A stretch of DNA of 64,000 bases from Nocardioides albus (GCF_014648255.1 NZ_BMQT01000013.1:62001-126000); one strand, 5' to 3'. Positions 1 to 7,869 are shown, numbered from the stretch's first letter. Notes: generated by a model not told the origin, from the sequence alone. Numbers and translations are program-made.

Positions 1-88
1 GCCACAGGCTCGCCTTGCGGAAGTAGCCGGCCATCCCCTCGACGGTGGTCAGCAGAACCCCGCTCGGGAGTTTTTCTTCGATACCCAC
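1..88 (-). CDS. nuoB: NADH-quinone oxidoreductase subunit B, N-terminal fragment
   Basis: The reverse strand from a GTG at 88 reads VGIEEKLPSGVLLTTVEGMA and continues to the window edge, about 29 codons. This matches the N-terminus of actinobacterial NuoB, the peripheral-arm subunit of complex I that carries the terminal Fe-S cluster N2. The cluster-binding cysteines lie outside the window. The start is one base after the nuoA stop, as expected within a nuoAB... operon. Identification rests on the short N-terminus plus gene order. Confidence 0.85.
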   Translation of the reverse strand, partial: MGIEEKLPSGVLLTTVEGMAGYFRKASLW

Positions 89-89
89 G

Positions 90-446
90 TCAGTCCCAGT
101 CCAATCCGCCGCGGCGCCACACATAGGCGTACGCCACGAACACCGTCAGCAGGAAGAGGCCCATCTCCGCGAGGCCGAACCATCCCATCGCGTCGAACCT
201 GACGGCCCACGGGTAGAGGAAGATGATCTCGATGTCGAAGATGATGAAGAGCATCGCGGTGATGTAGTACTTCACCGGGAAACGACCGCCCAACGCCTGG
301 GGCGTGGCCTCGATCCCGCACTCGTAGGGATCCGCCTTGGCCTGGTTGGCGCGTCTCGGTCCCACGACCGAGCTCATGATCACCGAACCGACCGCGAAGA
401 GCGTCGCCAGTCCCGCCAACGCGAGCACCGGCACGTAGAGCTCCAT
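90..446 (-). CDS. nuoA: NADH-quinone oxidoreductase subunit A
   Basis: A 118-residue integral membrane protein of usual NuoA size. It has three predicted membrane segments: near residues 5-25, about 60-80 (MLFIIFDIEIIFLYPWAV) and 85-108. The segment YECGIEA and the acidic FDIEIIFLYPW stretch are family hallmarks of this proton-pumping subunit next to the quinone channel. The ATG at 446 follows a good AGGAGG ribosome site. It is the first gene of a nuo operon that runs off the left edge, and a palindromic operator lies about 40 bases upstream of the start. Confidence 0.95.
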   Translation of the reverse strand: MELYVPVLALAGLATLFAVGSVIMSSVVGPRRANQAKADPYECGIEATPQALGGRFPVKYYITAMLFIIFDIEIIFLYPWAVRFDAMGWFGLAEMGLFLLTVFVAYAYVWRRGGLDWD

Positions 447-486
447 CTCGCCTCCTACCCTGAGCGACCCACCCCTTCTTGAGACT

Positions 487-504
487 TTGTGAATGGAATC
501 ACAA
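487..504. promoter_or_regulatory. Rex- or Crp-type operator upstream of nuoA
   Basis: TTGTGAATGGAATCACAA is an inverted repeat TTGTGA-N6-TCACAA, 41 bases upstream of the nuoA start. It matches the Rex consensus TGTGAA-N4-TTCACA at 11 of 12 fixed positions. It also matches the Crp/GlxR consensus TGTGA-N6-TCACA at all 10. Complex I operons are known Rex targets in Streptomyces and rex is in this window, so Rex is favoured, but Crp cannot be excluded. No other gene or clear motif was seen in 505-699. Confidence 0.65.
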
Positions 505-699
505 TGTGGGCCAACTCACATCCTGCCACTCCTGTGGCGGAATGCAAGTGGGTTGCCGAAATGGCGCGGCGCACTTTCTCGCCATGGTGGAAATGTGCTC
601 GCGCATCCGGGGGCAAACGCCTGCAGAACCACGCCATGGCGGGGTTGCGGCGAGTCAGACTCCGGTTGCTGGCGGCCGGCCTTTAACCCCAGCCTCGCG

Positions 700-743
700 G
701 TGTGCTGCCACGAGTGCGCCCTAGCGCACTCCTGGCAGCACAC
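700..743 (-). terminator. hairpin terminator after the HD-domain gene
   Basis: An 11-bp outer stem (GTGTGCTGCCA at 700-710 with TGGCAGCACAC at 733-743) and an 8-bp inner stem (712-719 with 724-731) are separated by a single C-C mismatch, with a CCTA loop. It sits nine bases beyond the stop of the reverse-strand HD gene. No long U tract follows. Confidence 0.7.
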
Positions 744-751
744 GCGGAATG

Positions 752-1396
752 TCAGTCGGGGCGGATCCAGCCGGTGGCAAGAGCCGCACGGACGATGGCG
801 TCGGTCGCCTCGCCCAGGGTGGTCGAGGCAGCTACTACGCCAGCCTCACGGGCGCGGACGCGGGACTCGGTGGCGCCGGGCATGCTCCAGGTGCCGCCGC
901 GGTTGAGCCAGTTGAGGAGCATCGGCTCGAGGCGGTCCATCGCCTTGCAGAAGCGTGCCTCGGGGGTCTGGGCGGCCTCGAACTCGTCCCAGAGGGCTCG
1001 GATCTCACCGGCCTGATCCGGCGGCAGCATCGTGAAGAGCCGGTCGGCGGCGGCGATCTCCCGCTCGACCTGGTCGACGACCGCGGCGGCGTCGAAGACC
1101 GGGCTGTCGCCGGCGTAGATCTCGACCATGTCGTGGATGATCACGAGCTTGATCGCGTGCCCGACGTCGATCGGCTCGTCGGCGTACTCCGCCAGCAGGA
1201 GCACCATCAGCGCCAGGTGCCAGGAGTGCTCGGCGTCGTTCTCGCGCCGGTCGGCCGCGGCCAGCGGCGAGGCCCGCAGGATCGTCTTGAGCTTGTCGGC
1301 CTCGGCGATGAACTCCAACTGCGCCCGCAGCCTCCCGCCGATCTCGTCCGGGAGCGGGTTCAGGTCGGCGATCAGGTCGGGAGGCGCGTCATCCAT
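752..1396 (-). CDS. HD-domain hydrolase, YfbR/HDDC2-like
   Basis: A 214-residue soluble protein with the HD-superfamily metal-binding pattern: HSWHLAL near residue 58 and the core HDMVEIYAGD near residue 91, with a downstream acidic patch (KAMDRLEP). The HDDC2/YfbR group contains 5'-nucleotidases acting on deoxynucleoside monophosphates. That activity is plausible here but the substrate is inferred. A strong hairpin terminates the gene, and the ankyrin gene lies 27 bases upstream on the same strand. Confidence 0.75.
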   Translation of the reverse strand: MDDAPPDLIADLNPLPDEIGGRLRAQLEFIAEADKLKTILRASPLAAADRRENDAEHSWHLALMVLLLAEYADEPIDVGHAIKLVIIHDMVEIYAGDSPVFDAAAVVDQVEREIAAADRLFTMLPPDQAGEIRALWDEFEAAQTPEARFCKAMDRLEPMLLNWLNRGGTWSMPGATESRVRAREAGVVAASTTLGEATDAIVRAALATGWIRPD

Positions 1397-1423
1397 GGCA
1401 CGACCTTCGCATGCTGCGTACGG

Positions 1424-2101
1424 TCAGCGGGTGGGGAGGGTGAGGGCGCGCTTGGAGCGGGACACGTACGCCGATCCTTCCGGGCCCACCACTGCATAGG
1501 AGTCGCCGAGGCGGGAGTTGTACTCCAGGTGGGCGCGGCCCCAGAACATGCCGATCCGGATGCCGCCGTACATCCCGGGAGCGGTGAACCAGGCTTCCTC
1601 GGGACCGCCCTCCTCGGAGATGAGCCGGACATCGAACGTACGCAGCTGGTGCTCGCCGCGGAACTCCGCGGTCAGCTCGGCGAGCGTCGTGTTCACGTGC
1701 AGGTTGACGCCCTCGAGGTTGTCGCCGAGCGGGGTGCCGGGACGGAAGAAGGGGTCGAGCAGGTCGAGCAGGTGGTCATGACCACGGCGCTGGGCGAGCT
1801 GGTAGGGCGTCTCGCCGTGGGCGGTCGGCAACGAGCGGACACCGCCCAGCGAGAGCAGCTCCTGGACCGTCTCCCGCGGCGCACCGAGGTAGGCGGCGTG
1901 GTGGAGCGGCGTGAACATCGACTCGCCGCCGATCTTCCAGGTGTTCACGCCGACGGTGTAGTCGTTGCGCACCTGCGAGAGCGCTCGGCGCCAGTCCCCC
2001 TGCGCGGCTGCGTCGGTGAGCGAGTCCCTGGCCTTGACCGCTGCGGGCCCGTAGGCCTCGCGAGGCATCAAGATGCCGTCCCATGGCAACGTCGTGGTCA
2101 T
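1424..2101 (-). CDS. ankyrin-repeat protein
   Basis: A 225-residue protein with no signal peptide. Residues about 62-118 hold ankyrin-like repeats: FTPLHHAAYLGAPRETVQELL, then GETPYQLAQRRGHDHLLDLL. The remaining C-terminal half (HLEYNSRLGDSYAVVGPEGSA) has no domain I recognise. Ankyrin repeats imply protein binding, but the partner is unknown. It lies 19 bases downstream of menG on the same strand, so it is probably co-transcribed, without an obvious link to quinone synthesis. Confidence 0.75.
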   Translation of the reverse strand: MTTTLPWDGILMPREAYGPAAVKARDSLTDAAAQGDWRRALSQVRNDYTVGVNTWKIGGESMFTPLHHAAYLGAPRETVQELLSLGGVRSLPTAHGETPYQLAQRRGHDHLLDLLDPFFRPGTPLGDNLEGVNLHVNTTLAELTAEFRGEHQLRTFDVRLISEEGGPEEAWFTAPGMYGGIRIGMFWGRAHLEYNSRLGDSYAVVGPEGSAYVSRSKRALTLPTR

Positions 2102-2120
2102 AGTTGAACCTTCGCAGAGA

Positions 2121-2810
2121 TCAAGCGGTTGCGTGATGAAGAGCGACGATCCCGGCTGAGAGATTCGTCCAGGTCGGCGACTGCCAGCCCGCGGAGGACA
2201 GCATGTCGGCGAGTCCTGCCTGGTCGGGCCAGGCCCGGATCGACTCAGCGAGATAGACGTACGCGTCCGGCGAGGACGATACCGCCCGTGCGACCGGCGG
2301 AAGTGCCTTCATCAGATATTCGACGTAGACCGTCCGGAACGGCTTCCAGGTCGGGTGCGAGAACTCGCAGACCACGATCCGGCCGCCGGGCCGGGTGACC
2401 CGGCGCAGCTCGCGCAGACCCGCCTCGGGGTCGACGATGTTGCGCAGGCCGAACGAGATCGTCACCGCGTCGAAGGTCCCGTCGCGGTAGGGCAGGCGGG
2501 TGCCGTCGCCGGCGGTGAACGGCAGGTGCGGCTTCGCCTCCTTGCCGACCTGGAGCATCCCGATCGAGAAGTCGGTCGGGACCACCTCGGCGCCCGCGTC
2601 CAGGAAAGGCTGGGACGAGGTGCCGGTGCCGGCGGCGAGGTCGAGCACGAGCTCGCCCGGCTTCGGGTCGACAGCCTTGATGACCTCGCGTCGCCAGCGA
2701 CGGTCCTGGCCGAGCGAGAGTACGTCGTTGGTGAGGTCGTAGCGCTTGGCCACGGCGTCGAACATCCGACGGACCTCGCCGGGCTGCTTGTCCAGATCTG
2801 CTCGGGTCAC
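2121..2810 (-). CDS. menG: demethylmenaquinone methyltransferase
   Basis: A 229-residue class I SAM methyltransferase of the UbiE/MenG family, which methylates demethylmenaquinone in the last step of menaquinone synthesis. Visible marks are the N-terminal VRRMFDAVAKRYDLTNDVLS, the SAM motif LVLDLAAGTGTSS near residue 55, and the family pattern FDAVTISFGLRNI. Length is typical. It is followed by the ankyrin gene, and menF lies divergently nearby, in keeping with menaquinone gene clustering. Confidence 0.93.
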   Translation of the reverse strand: MTRADLDKQPGEVRRMFDAVAKRYDLTNDVLSLGQDRRWRREVIKAVDPKPGELVLDLAAGTGTSSQPFLDAGAEVVPTDFSIGMLQVGKEAKPHLPFTAGDGTRLPYRDGTFDAVTISFGLRNIVDPEAGLRELRRVTRPGGRIVVCEFSHPTWKPFRTVYVEYLMKALPPVARAVSSSPDAYVYLAESIRAWPDQAGLADMLSSAGWQSPTWTNLSAGIVALHHATA

Positions 2811-2847
2811 GGGCTGATTCTGTCTCGGGTCTCCGTCAGGACCGAAC

Positions 2848-3429
2848 TCAGGCCAGCTTCTCGAAGATCTCGTCGGCGTACTTCGCCGCGTCCTTCTTCG
2901 AGGCAGCGGTCGCCTGGACGGTCAGGTCGCTGGAGGCGTGCGAGCAGGTCGCCTGGGTCTGACCGGTCTGCTGGTCGGCGCTGGAGTAGCAGACGTTGTC
3001 GCCGACCTTGGAGACCTCGCCGCCACCGTAGTAGGCGCTGCCGTCACCGGCGAACGCGCGGATCATCACGGACTTCTTCATGTCGTCGGTGATGTAGGTG
3101 CGGGTGGCCATCGAGAAACCGAGCGCGTCGGAGACGTTGCGGTCCTCGGTCTTGGAGCTGGCGGCGTTCTGCTTGATGAACAGGTCCAGCTGCTCCTCGG
3201 ACGCACCCTGCTTCTTGATCACGTCGAGGTCGTAGGAGGACTTCTCGTCGGCGGGCTTGTAGCCGCCGGACAGCGTCTCCGGGAGCGTGATCTTCGCACT
3301 GGAGTGGGATTCGGAGTCGCCAACCCACCGTGGCAGGCCAACGCCCAGCACGACGAAGAGGGCCAAGGCGATGATGCCGAGGGTGATGCCGTTCTCTGCG
3401 ATGAACGACTGCTCTTTGTTGGTACTCAC
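2848..3429 (-). CDS. membrane-anchored protein of unknown function
   Basis: A 193-residue protein with one N-terminal membrane segment (ITLGIIALALFVVLGVGL, about residues 14-32) and an extracytoplasmic domain rich in Lys, Asp and Ser. The GTG start at 3429 is chosen because it places the membrane segment at the N-terminus; the frame stays open far upstream but that extension has no protein-like composition. Two cysteines (NVCYSS and ATCSHA) could form a disulfide. I do not recognise the family. It is divergent from menF across 108 bases. Confidence 0.6.
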   Translation of the reverse strand: MSTNKEQSFIAENGITLGIIALALFVVLGVGLPRWVGDSESHSSAKITLPETLSGGYKPADEKSSYDLDVIKKQGASEEQLDLFIKQNAASSKTEDRNVSDALGFSMATRTYITDDMKKSVMIRAFAGDGSAYYGGGEVSKVGDNVCYSSADQQTGQTQATCSHASSDLTVQATAASKKDAAKYADEIFEKLA

Positions 3430-3537
3430 GCCAGCGCACGCTACAACCCACATGGTGACGGATGACAAACGGGGCCGTCCTGCCACATACATCACTTCGA
3501 CTCGTCGCCGCCGACACCACGCCGATACTCTGGGGGC

Positions 3538-4788
3538 GTGAGTGAGTCGGAGCAGCAGTCCCTGGTAGCCACCACCGTGGCACTCGACGCAGGCTCGGAG
3601 ACGCTCGACGACCTGCTCGCGCTGCTGCCTGCGCGACGGCGCGTGCTGTCCTGGGTCCGCCACGGCGAGGGCCTGGTCGGCTGGGGAACCGCCGCCGAGA
3701 TCCGTACGTCCGGACCGGAGCGGTTCGCGCACGCCGCCAAGTGGTTCGACGAGCTCACCGCCGTCTCCACGCTGTCGGACGACGTGGGCGAGCCCGGCAC
3801 CGGGCTCGTCGGGTTCGGCTCCTTCGCCTTCGCGGACCTGCCGGGCTTCTCCGTTCTCAAGGTGCCCTCGGTCGTCGTCGGCAAGCGGGGTGACGTCGCG
3901 TGGGTGACCACCGTCGGGCCGGCCGCCGCGCCGCCTCCTCAGCTGACGCCGACCTCCCCGCCGGAAGCGCCGCGCGACGTCGTCTTCGCCGACGCCTACG
4001 TCGACAGCGAGCACTGGATGCGGATCGTCGCGGACGCCGTCTCCCGGCTCCAGGACGGCGACCTCGACAAGGTCGTCCTCGCCCGCGACCTCCTGGCCGC
4101 GGCCAGTGCGCCGATCGACATCCGCGCCGTGCTGCGGCGGCTGGCTGCTGCGTACCCGACCTGCTGGACGTTCCACGTCGACGACCTGTTCGGTGCGACC
4201 CCGGAGCTGCTCGTACGCCGCGAGCGCGGCCTGGTCACCTCCCGCGTGCTCGCAGGCACGATCTGGCCGACCGGCGAGGAGAACCTGGACCACGCCCTCG
4301 CCGCGTCGCTGGCCGAGTCGTCGAAGAACCTCGAGGAGCACGAGTACGCCGCCAGGTCGGTCGCCGATGCCCTGGAACCGCACTGCTCCTCGATGAACGT
4401 GCCCGAGGCTCCCTTCGTGCTCAAGCTCCCCAACGTGATGCACCTCGCCACCGACATCACCGGGGTGGCCAGCGACGGGGTGAGCTCGCTCGATCTGGCT
4501 GCCGCGCTGCACCCCTCGGCTGCGGTCGGCGGCACCCCGCGCGAGGACGCCGTCGCGCTCATCGCCGAGATCGAGTCGATGGAACGCGCCCGCTACGCCG
4601 GACCGGTCGGCTGGATGGATGCCTCCGGTGACGGCGAGTGGGGCATCGCGCTGCGTTCGGCCGAGATGATCGACGACCGCACCGCTCGCCTCTTCGCCGG
4701 CTGCGGCATCGTGGCCAGCTCCGACCCGGAGACCGAGCTGGCCGAGACCCAGGCCAAGTTCGTCCCCATCCGCGACGCCCTCTCCTGA
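3538..4788 (+). CDS. menF: isochorismate synthase
   Basis: A 416-residue chorismate-binding enzyme that converts chorismate to isochorismate, the entry step to menaquinone. The C-terminal ~260 residues carry the chorismate-binding domain: KVVLARDLL, SRVLAGTIWPTGEENLD, then the terminal GYVGW-like AGPVGWMDASGDGEWGIAL and FAGCGIVASSDPETELAET. The usual AGAGIV reads AGCGIV. The start is GTG. Entry to siderophore synthesis by the same reaction is possible, but five other men genes in the window favour menaquinone. Confidence 0.9.
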   Translation: MSESEQQSLVATTVALDAGSETLDDLLALLPARRRVLSWVRHGEGLVGWGTAAEIRTSGPERFAHAAKWFDELTAVSTLSDDVGEPGTGLVGFGSFAFADLPGFSVLKVPSVVVGKRGDVAWVTTVGPAAAPPPQLTPTSPPEAPRDVVFADAYVDSEHWMRIVADAVSRLQDGDLDKVVLARDLLAAASAPIDIRAVLRRLAAAYPTCWTFHVDDLFGATPELLVRRERGLVTSRVLAGTIWPTGEENLDHALAASLAESSKNLEEHEYAARSVADALEPHCSSMNVPEAPFVLKLPNVMHLATDITGVASDGVSSLDLAAALHPSAAVGGTPREDAVALIAEIESMERARYAGPVGWMDASGDGEWGIALRSAEMIDDRTARLFAGCGIVASSDPETELAETQAKFVPIRDALS

Positions 4789-4817
4789 GCTTCCGTCGGC
4801 GCGATAGATTCGGCGGC

Positions 4818-5450
4818 ATGAGGATCACGAAGTTCGGTCATGCCTGTGTCCGGATCGAGCACGACGGAGCAGTGGTCGTCGTCGACCCGGGCGTGTTCTC
4901 CCAGCCCGAGGCCATGGACGGCGCGACGGCGGTGCTGATCACCCACGAGCACCCCGACCACTACAACCCGGCACTCCTGGAGGGAAGCGACGCTCCCGTC
5001 TACACGATCGGCGCGGTCGCGGCGCAGATCCTGAAGAGCGCGCCCGCTGTCCACGAGCGCACCACGGTCGTGAAGCCGGGCGAGTCGTTCGACGCCGGGC
5101 TCCCGGTCACAGCTGTCAACGAGAAGCACGCGGTGATCCACGCCGACCTGCCCCACTTCGACAACTCGGGCTACCTGATCCAGGCCGGGGACACGAGGCT
5201 CTTCCACCCCGGCGATGCACTCGACGGTCCGGGTGAGGCGGTCGACGTACTCTTCCTGCCCGTCTCCGCGCCGTGGGCCCGCTCCTCCGAGCTGATCGAC
5301 TTCGCCCGCGAGGTCGGCGCCTCCCGCACCGTCGCGATCCACGACCGGGTCTACTCCGAGTTCGGCTCCGGCGTCTTCGACACCCAGGCGGCCAACCTGA
5401 TCCCGGCCGAGCGCGGTTACGTACGCCTCGCGGACGGGGCTGACCTCTGA
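4818..5450 (+). CDS. metallo-beta-lactamase-fold hydrolase
   Basis: A 210-residue protein of the UlaG/YycJ-like beta-lactamase fold. MRITKFGHACVRIEHDG at the start and the metal motif THEHPDHY near residue 45 are diagnostic. Further ligands are likely at FHPGDAL and AIHD. ATG at 4818 is chosen because it is the family N-terminus; the longer open frame upstream overlaps menF. It lies 29 bases after menF and overlaps the YciI gene by one base, so the three probably form one transcript. The substrate is unknown. Confidence 0.85.
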   Translation: MRITKFGHACVRIEHDGAVVVVDPGVFSQPEAMDGATAVLITHEHPDHYNPALLEGSDAPVYTIGAVAAQILKSAPAVHERTTVVKPGESFDAGLPVTAVNEKHAVIHADLPHFDNSGYLIQAGDTRLFHPGDALDGPGEAVDVLFLPVSAPWARSSELIDFAREVGASRTVAIHDRVYSEFGSGVFDTQAANLIPAERGYVRLADGADL

Positions 5451-5728
5451 TGGCCCTCATCGCGGTCCTGTACACCTACAACGACCTCCCCGACGTACGC
5501 GCCGAGCACCTCGGCGCCCACCGGGACTTCCTGGCCGGCCGCCCCGACCTGGTCCTCTCCGGCCCCACCTCCGACGGCTCCGGCCTGCTCCTCTTCGAGG
5601 GCGTGATCGCGACGGTCGAGGCTGCCGTGGACGAGGACCCGTTCCTTGCGGCCGGGTTGATCAAGGAGCGCCGGGTCTTCGAGTGGACGCCGGTTCTTGG
5701 GTCTTGGAAGGACCAGTTGGGGCTCTAA
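5450..5728 (+). CDS. YciI family protein
   Basis: A 92-residue ferredoxin-like alpha-beta protein resembling YciI: N-terminal MALIAVLYTYND, then HRDFLAGRPDLVLSGPTSDGSGLLLFEG and the DEDPFLAAGLIKERRVFEW stretch that carries the conserved DPF motif. YciI proteins are small, mostly uncharacterised putative enzymes. The ATG shares one base with the stop of the preceding hydrolase gene, implying translational coupling. No terminator is obvious before the repeat region downstream. Confidence 0.8.
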   Translation: MALIAVLYTYNDLPDVRAEHLGAHRDFLAGRPDLVLSGPTSDGSGLLLFEGVIATVEAAVDEDPFLAAGLIKERRVFEWTPVLGSWKDQLGL

Positions 5729-5811
5729 GGTTTCCTGGTCGCCGGAATGGTCGGGCTGCGGGCGCGGAGTTGGTCTTCTTCGTTTTGTTGGGGCCGCCGA
5801 CCCGTTGTGGA

Positions 5812-5960
5812 TGGTGTTCACGCCGAATCCCGGCGTCAAGGACGGCCTTCGGCCGCCGGCTTCGCCGGTCGCCTTCGGCGATCCTTGACTCCGTGATCCG
5901 TCGAGAATATTTGGCTGGTTATCGGGTCGGCGGCAGGGTATGGCGCAGCGATATTGGATT
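5812..5960 (+). repeat. left inverted repeat (copy A) with cloverleaf, flanking the DUF222-HNH gene
   Basis: About 150 bases are similar, in inverted orientation, to 7625-7775. Shared blocks include CGGCGTCAAGGACGGCC, the GGCCGCCGGC core, TTGGCTGG-TATCGGG and TGGCGCAGCG. Inside, 5835-5889 folds without any unpaired junction base. An 8-bp outer stem (GTCAAGGA 5835-5842 with TCCTTGAC 5882-5889) encloses three adjacent hairpins with TTC loops (5843-5855, 5856-5868, 5869-5881). The rest of 5729-6169 holds no gene that I can support. Confidence 0.8.
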
Positions 5961-6038
5961 GGGTGCGGGTTTGGGGGTCGTGGTTGGCAGGATCTGTCGG
6001 TGAGGCCCAGTCCCGAGGGACTGCACTAGACGATGACG

Positions 6039-6059
6039 CTTTGTGAAGCATTCACAAGG
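6039..6059. repeat. TTGTGAA-gca-TTCACAA palindrome
   Basis: A 7-bp perfect inverted repeat with a 3-base centre (6041-6057), extended by one wobble and one G-C pair. It has the same arms as the palindrome at 6121-6145. It could be a protein-binding site or a short hairpin. Confidence 0.5.
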
Positions 6060-6120
6060 GCGCCCCGGCGCTCGGTGGCCGCGGCGGGGTCGCTTGGCCG
6101 TTGGCTATGACAGAGGGTCC

Positions 6121-6145
6121 GACCTTGTGAAGGTTTCACAAGGTC
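6121..6145 (-). terminator. perfect 11-bp hairpin after the DUF222-HNH gene
   Basis: GACCTTGTGAA (6121-6131) pairs perfectly with TTCACAAGGTC (6135-6145) around a GGT loop. It lies 25 bases beyond the stop of the reverse-strand gene, the position expected of a terminator. The core TTGTGAA-N3-TTCACAA repeats the site at 6041, so a regulatory role is also possible. Confidence 0.6.
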
Positions 6146-6169
6146 GAGCCAGGGCGCGCGCCGGGACAG

Positions 6170-7432
6170 TTAGGCGCGGCGGGTGAACCGGATCCGTCCA
6201 TCCGGGAGCCGCTCATGCGCGTAGTCGGGGTCGTGGATCCGGCGATGGTCGCTGGGACACAACAAGACCATGTTGGCCAGATTCGTGAGTCCGCCTTCGG
6301 ACCAGGGTTTCAGATGATGCGCTTCGGTCCAGGCTGCTGGTGCGTCGCAGTCTTCGGCTTGGCAGCACTTGTCGCGTAGTCGTAGTGCCCGGTGTTGGAC
6401 CGGGTGGGCCAGGCGGATGCTGCGGCCGAAGTCGAGGATCTCGGAGTCGCTGCCGAGCACGACGGGGATGAGGTCGGCGTTGCATGCCATCCGACGGGCC
6501 TCGGCGGCGGTGATCTGGTCCCCGTCGAACCCCAACGCGGCGGTACCGAGGTCCCTGCGGAGGTCTTCGATGTTCATGGTGATGAACACCGTGGTGGCGT
6601 GGCCACCATGGCGGGGGAGCTGGTCGACGTCGTAGGTCTCGATCACTCGGGCGAACGCCTGCCCCAGGAGCCGGTCATAGGGGGTCTTGCGGCCACGGTT
6701 CTCCGCAGACAGCTTCCGGGGCTGGGCCAACGAGTCCAGCATCGTGCGGAGCCTCATCGCGACAGCGGTCGAGACCCGGGCGTGGATCTCCACGGTCCCG
6801 TCCCCGTTGGCACGAGAGGTGAAGAAGGTGCGGCGTTGGGCGCGTTCTTCCTCGCGCTGGAGTGCTTTGGCTTCGGCGGCCTCGAAGCGTTCGGGGTCGA
6901 CCTCGACCAGGATCCGCTTCCCGATGATCTCGAGCTTGGTGGCGCTCATCTCGGTGGCGTACTCGACCAGCAGCTTCTCCGCCAGGACCAGGTTCTCGCG
7001 ACTGGCTTCGGGGTGGGCCTCGATCGCCTCGAGGGCCTTGACGATCACCCTCGCCTTGTCCTGAGAGATGACACCCTCGGCGAGGCCGGCAGCTACGAGC
7101 TCGTATCTGCTCACCGCGGCAGCGAGTTTCACCTCGGAGCGTCCGATCTTCTTGTCGACCAGTAGTTCGGTCAGCATCCACCCCGAGGCGTCTTTGGAGC
7201 CGGTCTCCTCGGCGATGTCGCCGGACACAGCGAGGATCCGGAGCTTCAACGCGGCTTGCTTGGCCTGGATGATCTCCAGGCGCTTGAGCCGGTCTTTCTT
7301 CTCATCGGTGCGCCAATAGACAGGATCCCTAGTGAGAAGGTTGTCGAGAGACGACTCGAGGGCAGCGAGCTCTGCATCGATCGGGTCCTCAGGGTTGATA
7401 CCCCAGTGGTTGATCTCTGGTTCGAGACTCAT
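6170..7432 (-). CDS. DUF222 / HNH endonuclease protein (13E12 repeat family)
   Basis: A 420-residue protein. DUF222 covers roughly residues 30-290. A C-terminal HNH nuclease module (residues about 350-415) shows CCQAEDC, TEAHHLKPWSEGG and LLCPSDHRRIHDPDY, so the His-Asn-His metal site looks intact. The family is multicopy in actinobacteria and includes the 13E12 repeat proteins of mycobacteria. Its function is unresolved but it behaves like a selfish element. The ATG has a GGAGGGG ribosome site, and a TAGAAT -10-like box lies at 7483-7488. Inverted cloverleaf repeats flank it on both sides. Confidence 0.88.
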   Translation of the reverse strand: MSLEPEINHWGINPEDPIDAELAALESSLDNLLTRDPVYWRTDEKKDRLKRLEIIQAKQAALKLRILAVSGDIAEETGSKDASGWMLTELLVDKKIGRSEVKLAAAVSRYELVAAGLAEGVISQDKARVIVKALEAIEAHPEASRENLVLAEKLLVEYATEMSATKLEIIGKRILVEVDPERFEAAEAKALQREEERAQRRTFFTSRANGDGTVEIHARVSTAVAMRLRTMLDSLAQPRKLSAENRGRKTPYDRLLGQAFARVIETYDVDQLPRHGGHATTVFITMNIEDLRRDLGTAALGFDGDQITAAEARRMACNADLIPVVLGSDSEILDFGRSIRLAHPVQHRALRLRDKCCQAEDCDAPAAWTEAHHLKPWSEGGLTNLANMVLLCPSDHRRIHDPDYAHERLPDGRIRFTRRA

Positions 7433-7624
7433 CGCCGCCCCTCCTCTCCGAGTGTGCTCAGAGGCGTGTTGTGACGGGTCTGATTCTACTCCTGATCCAC
7501 TTTTCTGAACACATATTTTCCCAGTTCAAAGGCTCTTTTCGCGGTGAGCGAACGGCCTCAAACCTGTGGATGGTAAGTGGCCCGAAGGGCCACCCTCCCG
7601 CCCCACGACAGCACCCGTTCGAAG

Positions 7625-7775
7625 CAAGATTCCGCTGCGCCACACCCGGGCCGCCGCCCCGATAGCCAGCCAAATCTTTTTCTCGGCGGGCACCGGTGTC
7701 AAGGACCGCGGTAGCGGCCGGCGTAGCCGGCGGCCGCAGGCCGTCCTTGACTCCGGGGTTCGTCGAGAAGACCCT
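7625..7775 (-). repeat. right inverted repeat (copy B) with cloverleaf
   Basis: This is the inverted partner of 5812-5960. It holds a second cloverleaf at 7698-7751. The outer stem is GTCAAGGA 7698-7705 with TCCTTGAC 7744-7751, enclosing hairpins 7706-7717 (4-bp stem, 4-base loop), 7718-7730 and 7731-7743 (5-bp stems, 3-base loops), again with no unpaired junction base. Stem and loop sequences differ from copy A while pairing is kept. The 601-base gap 7433-8033 holds this repeat, an AT-richer promoter-like stretch (7480-7560) and the tandem repeat, but no supported gene. Confidence 0.8.
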
Positions 7776-7869
7776 CAAAGAAGGGTCGGCGGCCCAGGCC
7801 AGCCTTCGGGTGGGACGTTCCGGCAGGGAGCCGTGTTGGTCTCGACACGCCTCCGCCTAGCGGCTCCGG

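Noticed and set aside
749..2107. Long rightward open frame opposite the HD and ankyrin genes, and similar long antisense frames (for example 18118-20391, 20349-23000 and 43321-45423)
   Set aside because: In DNA of this GC content the antisense frames of real genes are often open. These lack recognisable domains, have Arg/Gly/Val-skewed composition and lie fully over well-supported genes.
5835..5889. tRNA or tRNA-like gene, because of the cloverleaf fold
   Set aside because: All three hairpins have 5-bp stems with 3-base loops and no anticodon loop, T-loop sequence, variable loop or CCA-compatible acceptor. It is a DNA or RNA junction, not a tRNA.
6041..6145. Rex operators downstream of the DUF222-HNH gene
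   Set aside because: Arms match Rex half-sites but the centre is 3 bases, not 4, and no promoter for a respiratory gene is nearby. Kept only as palindromes.
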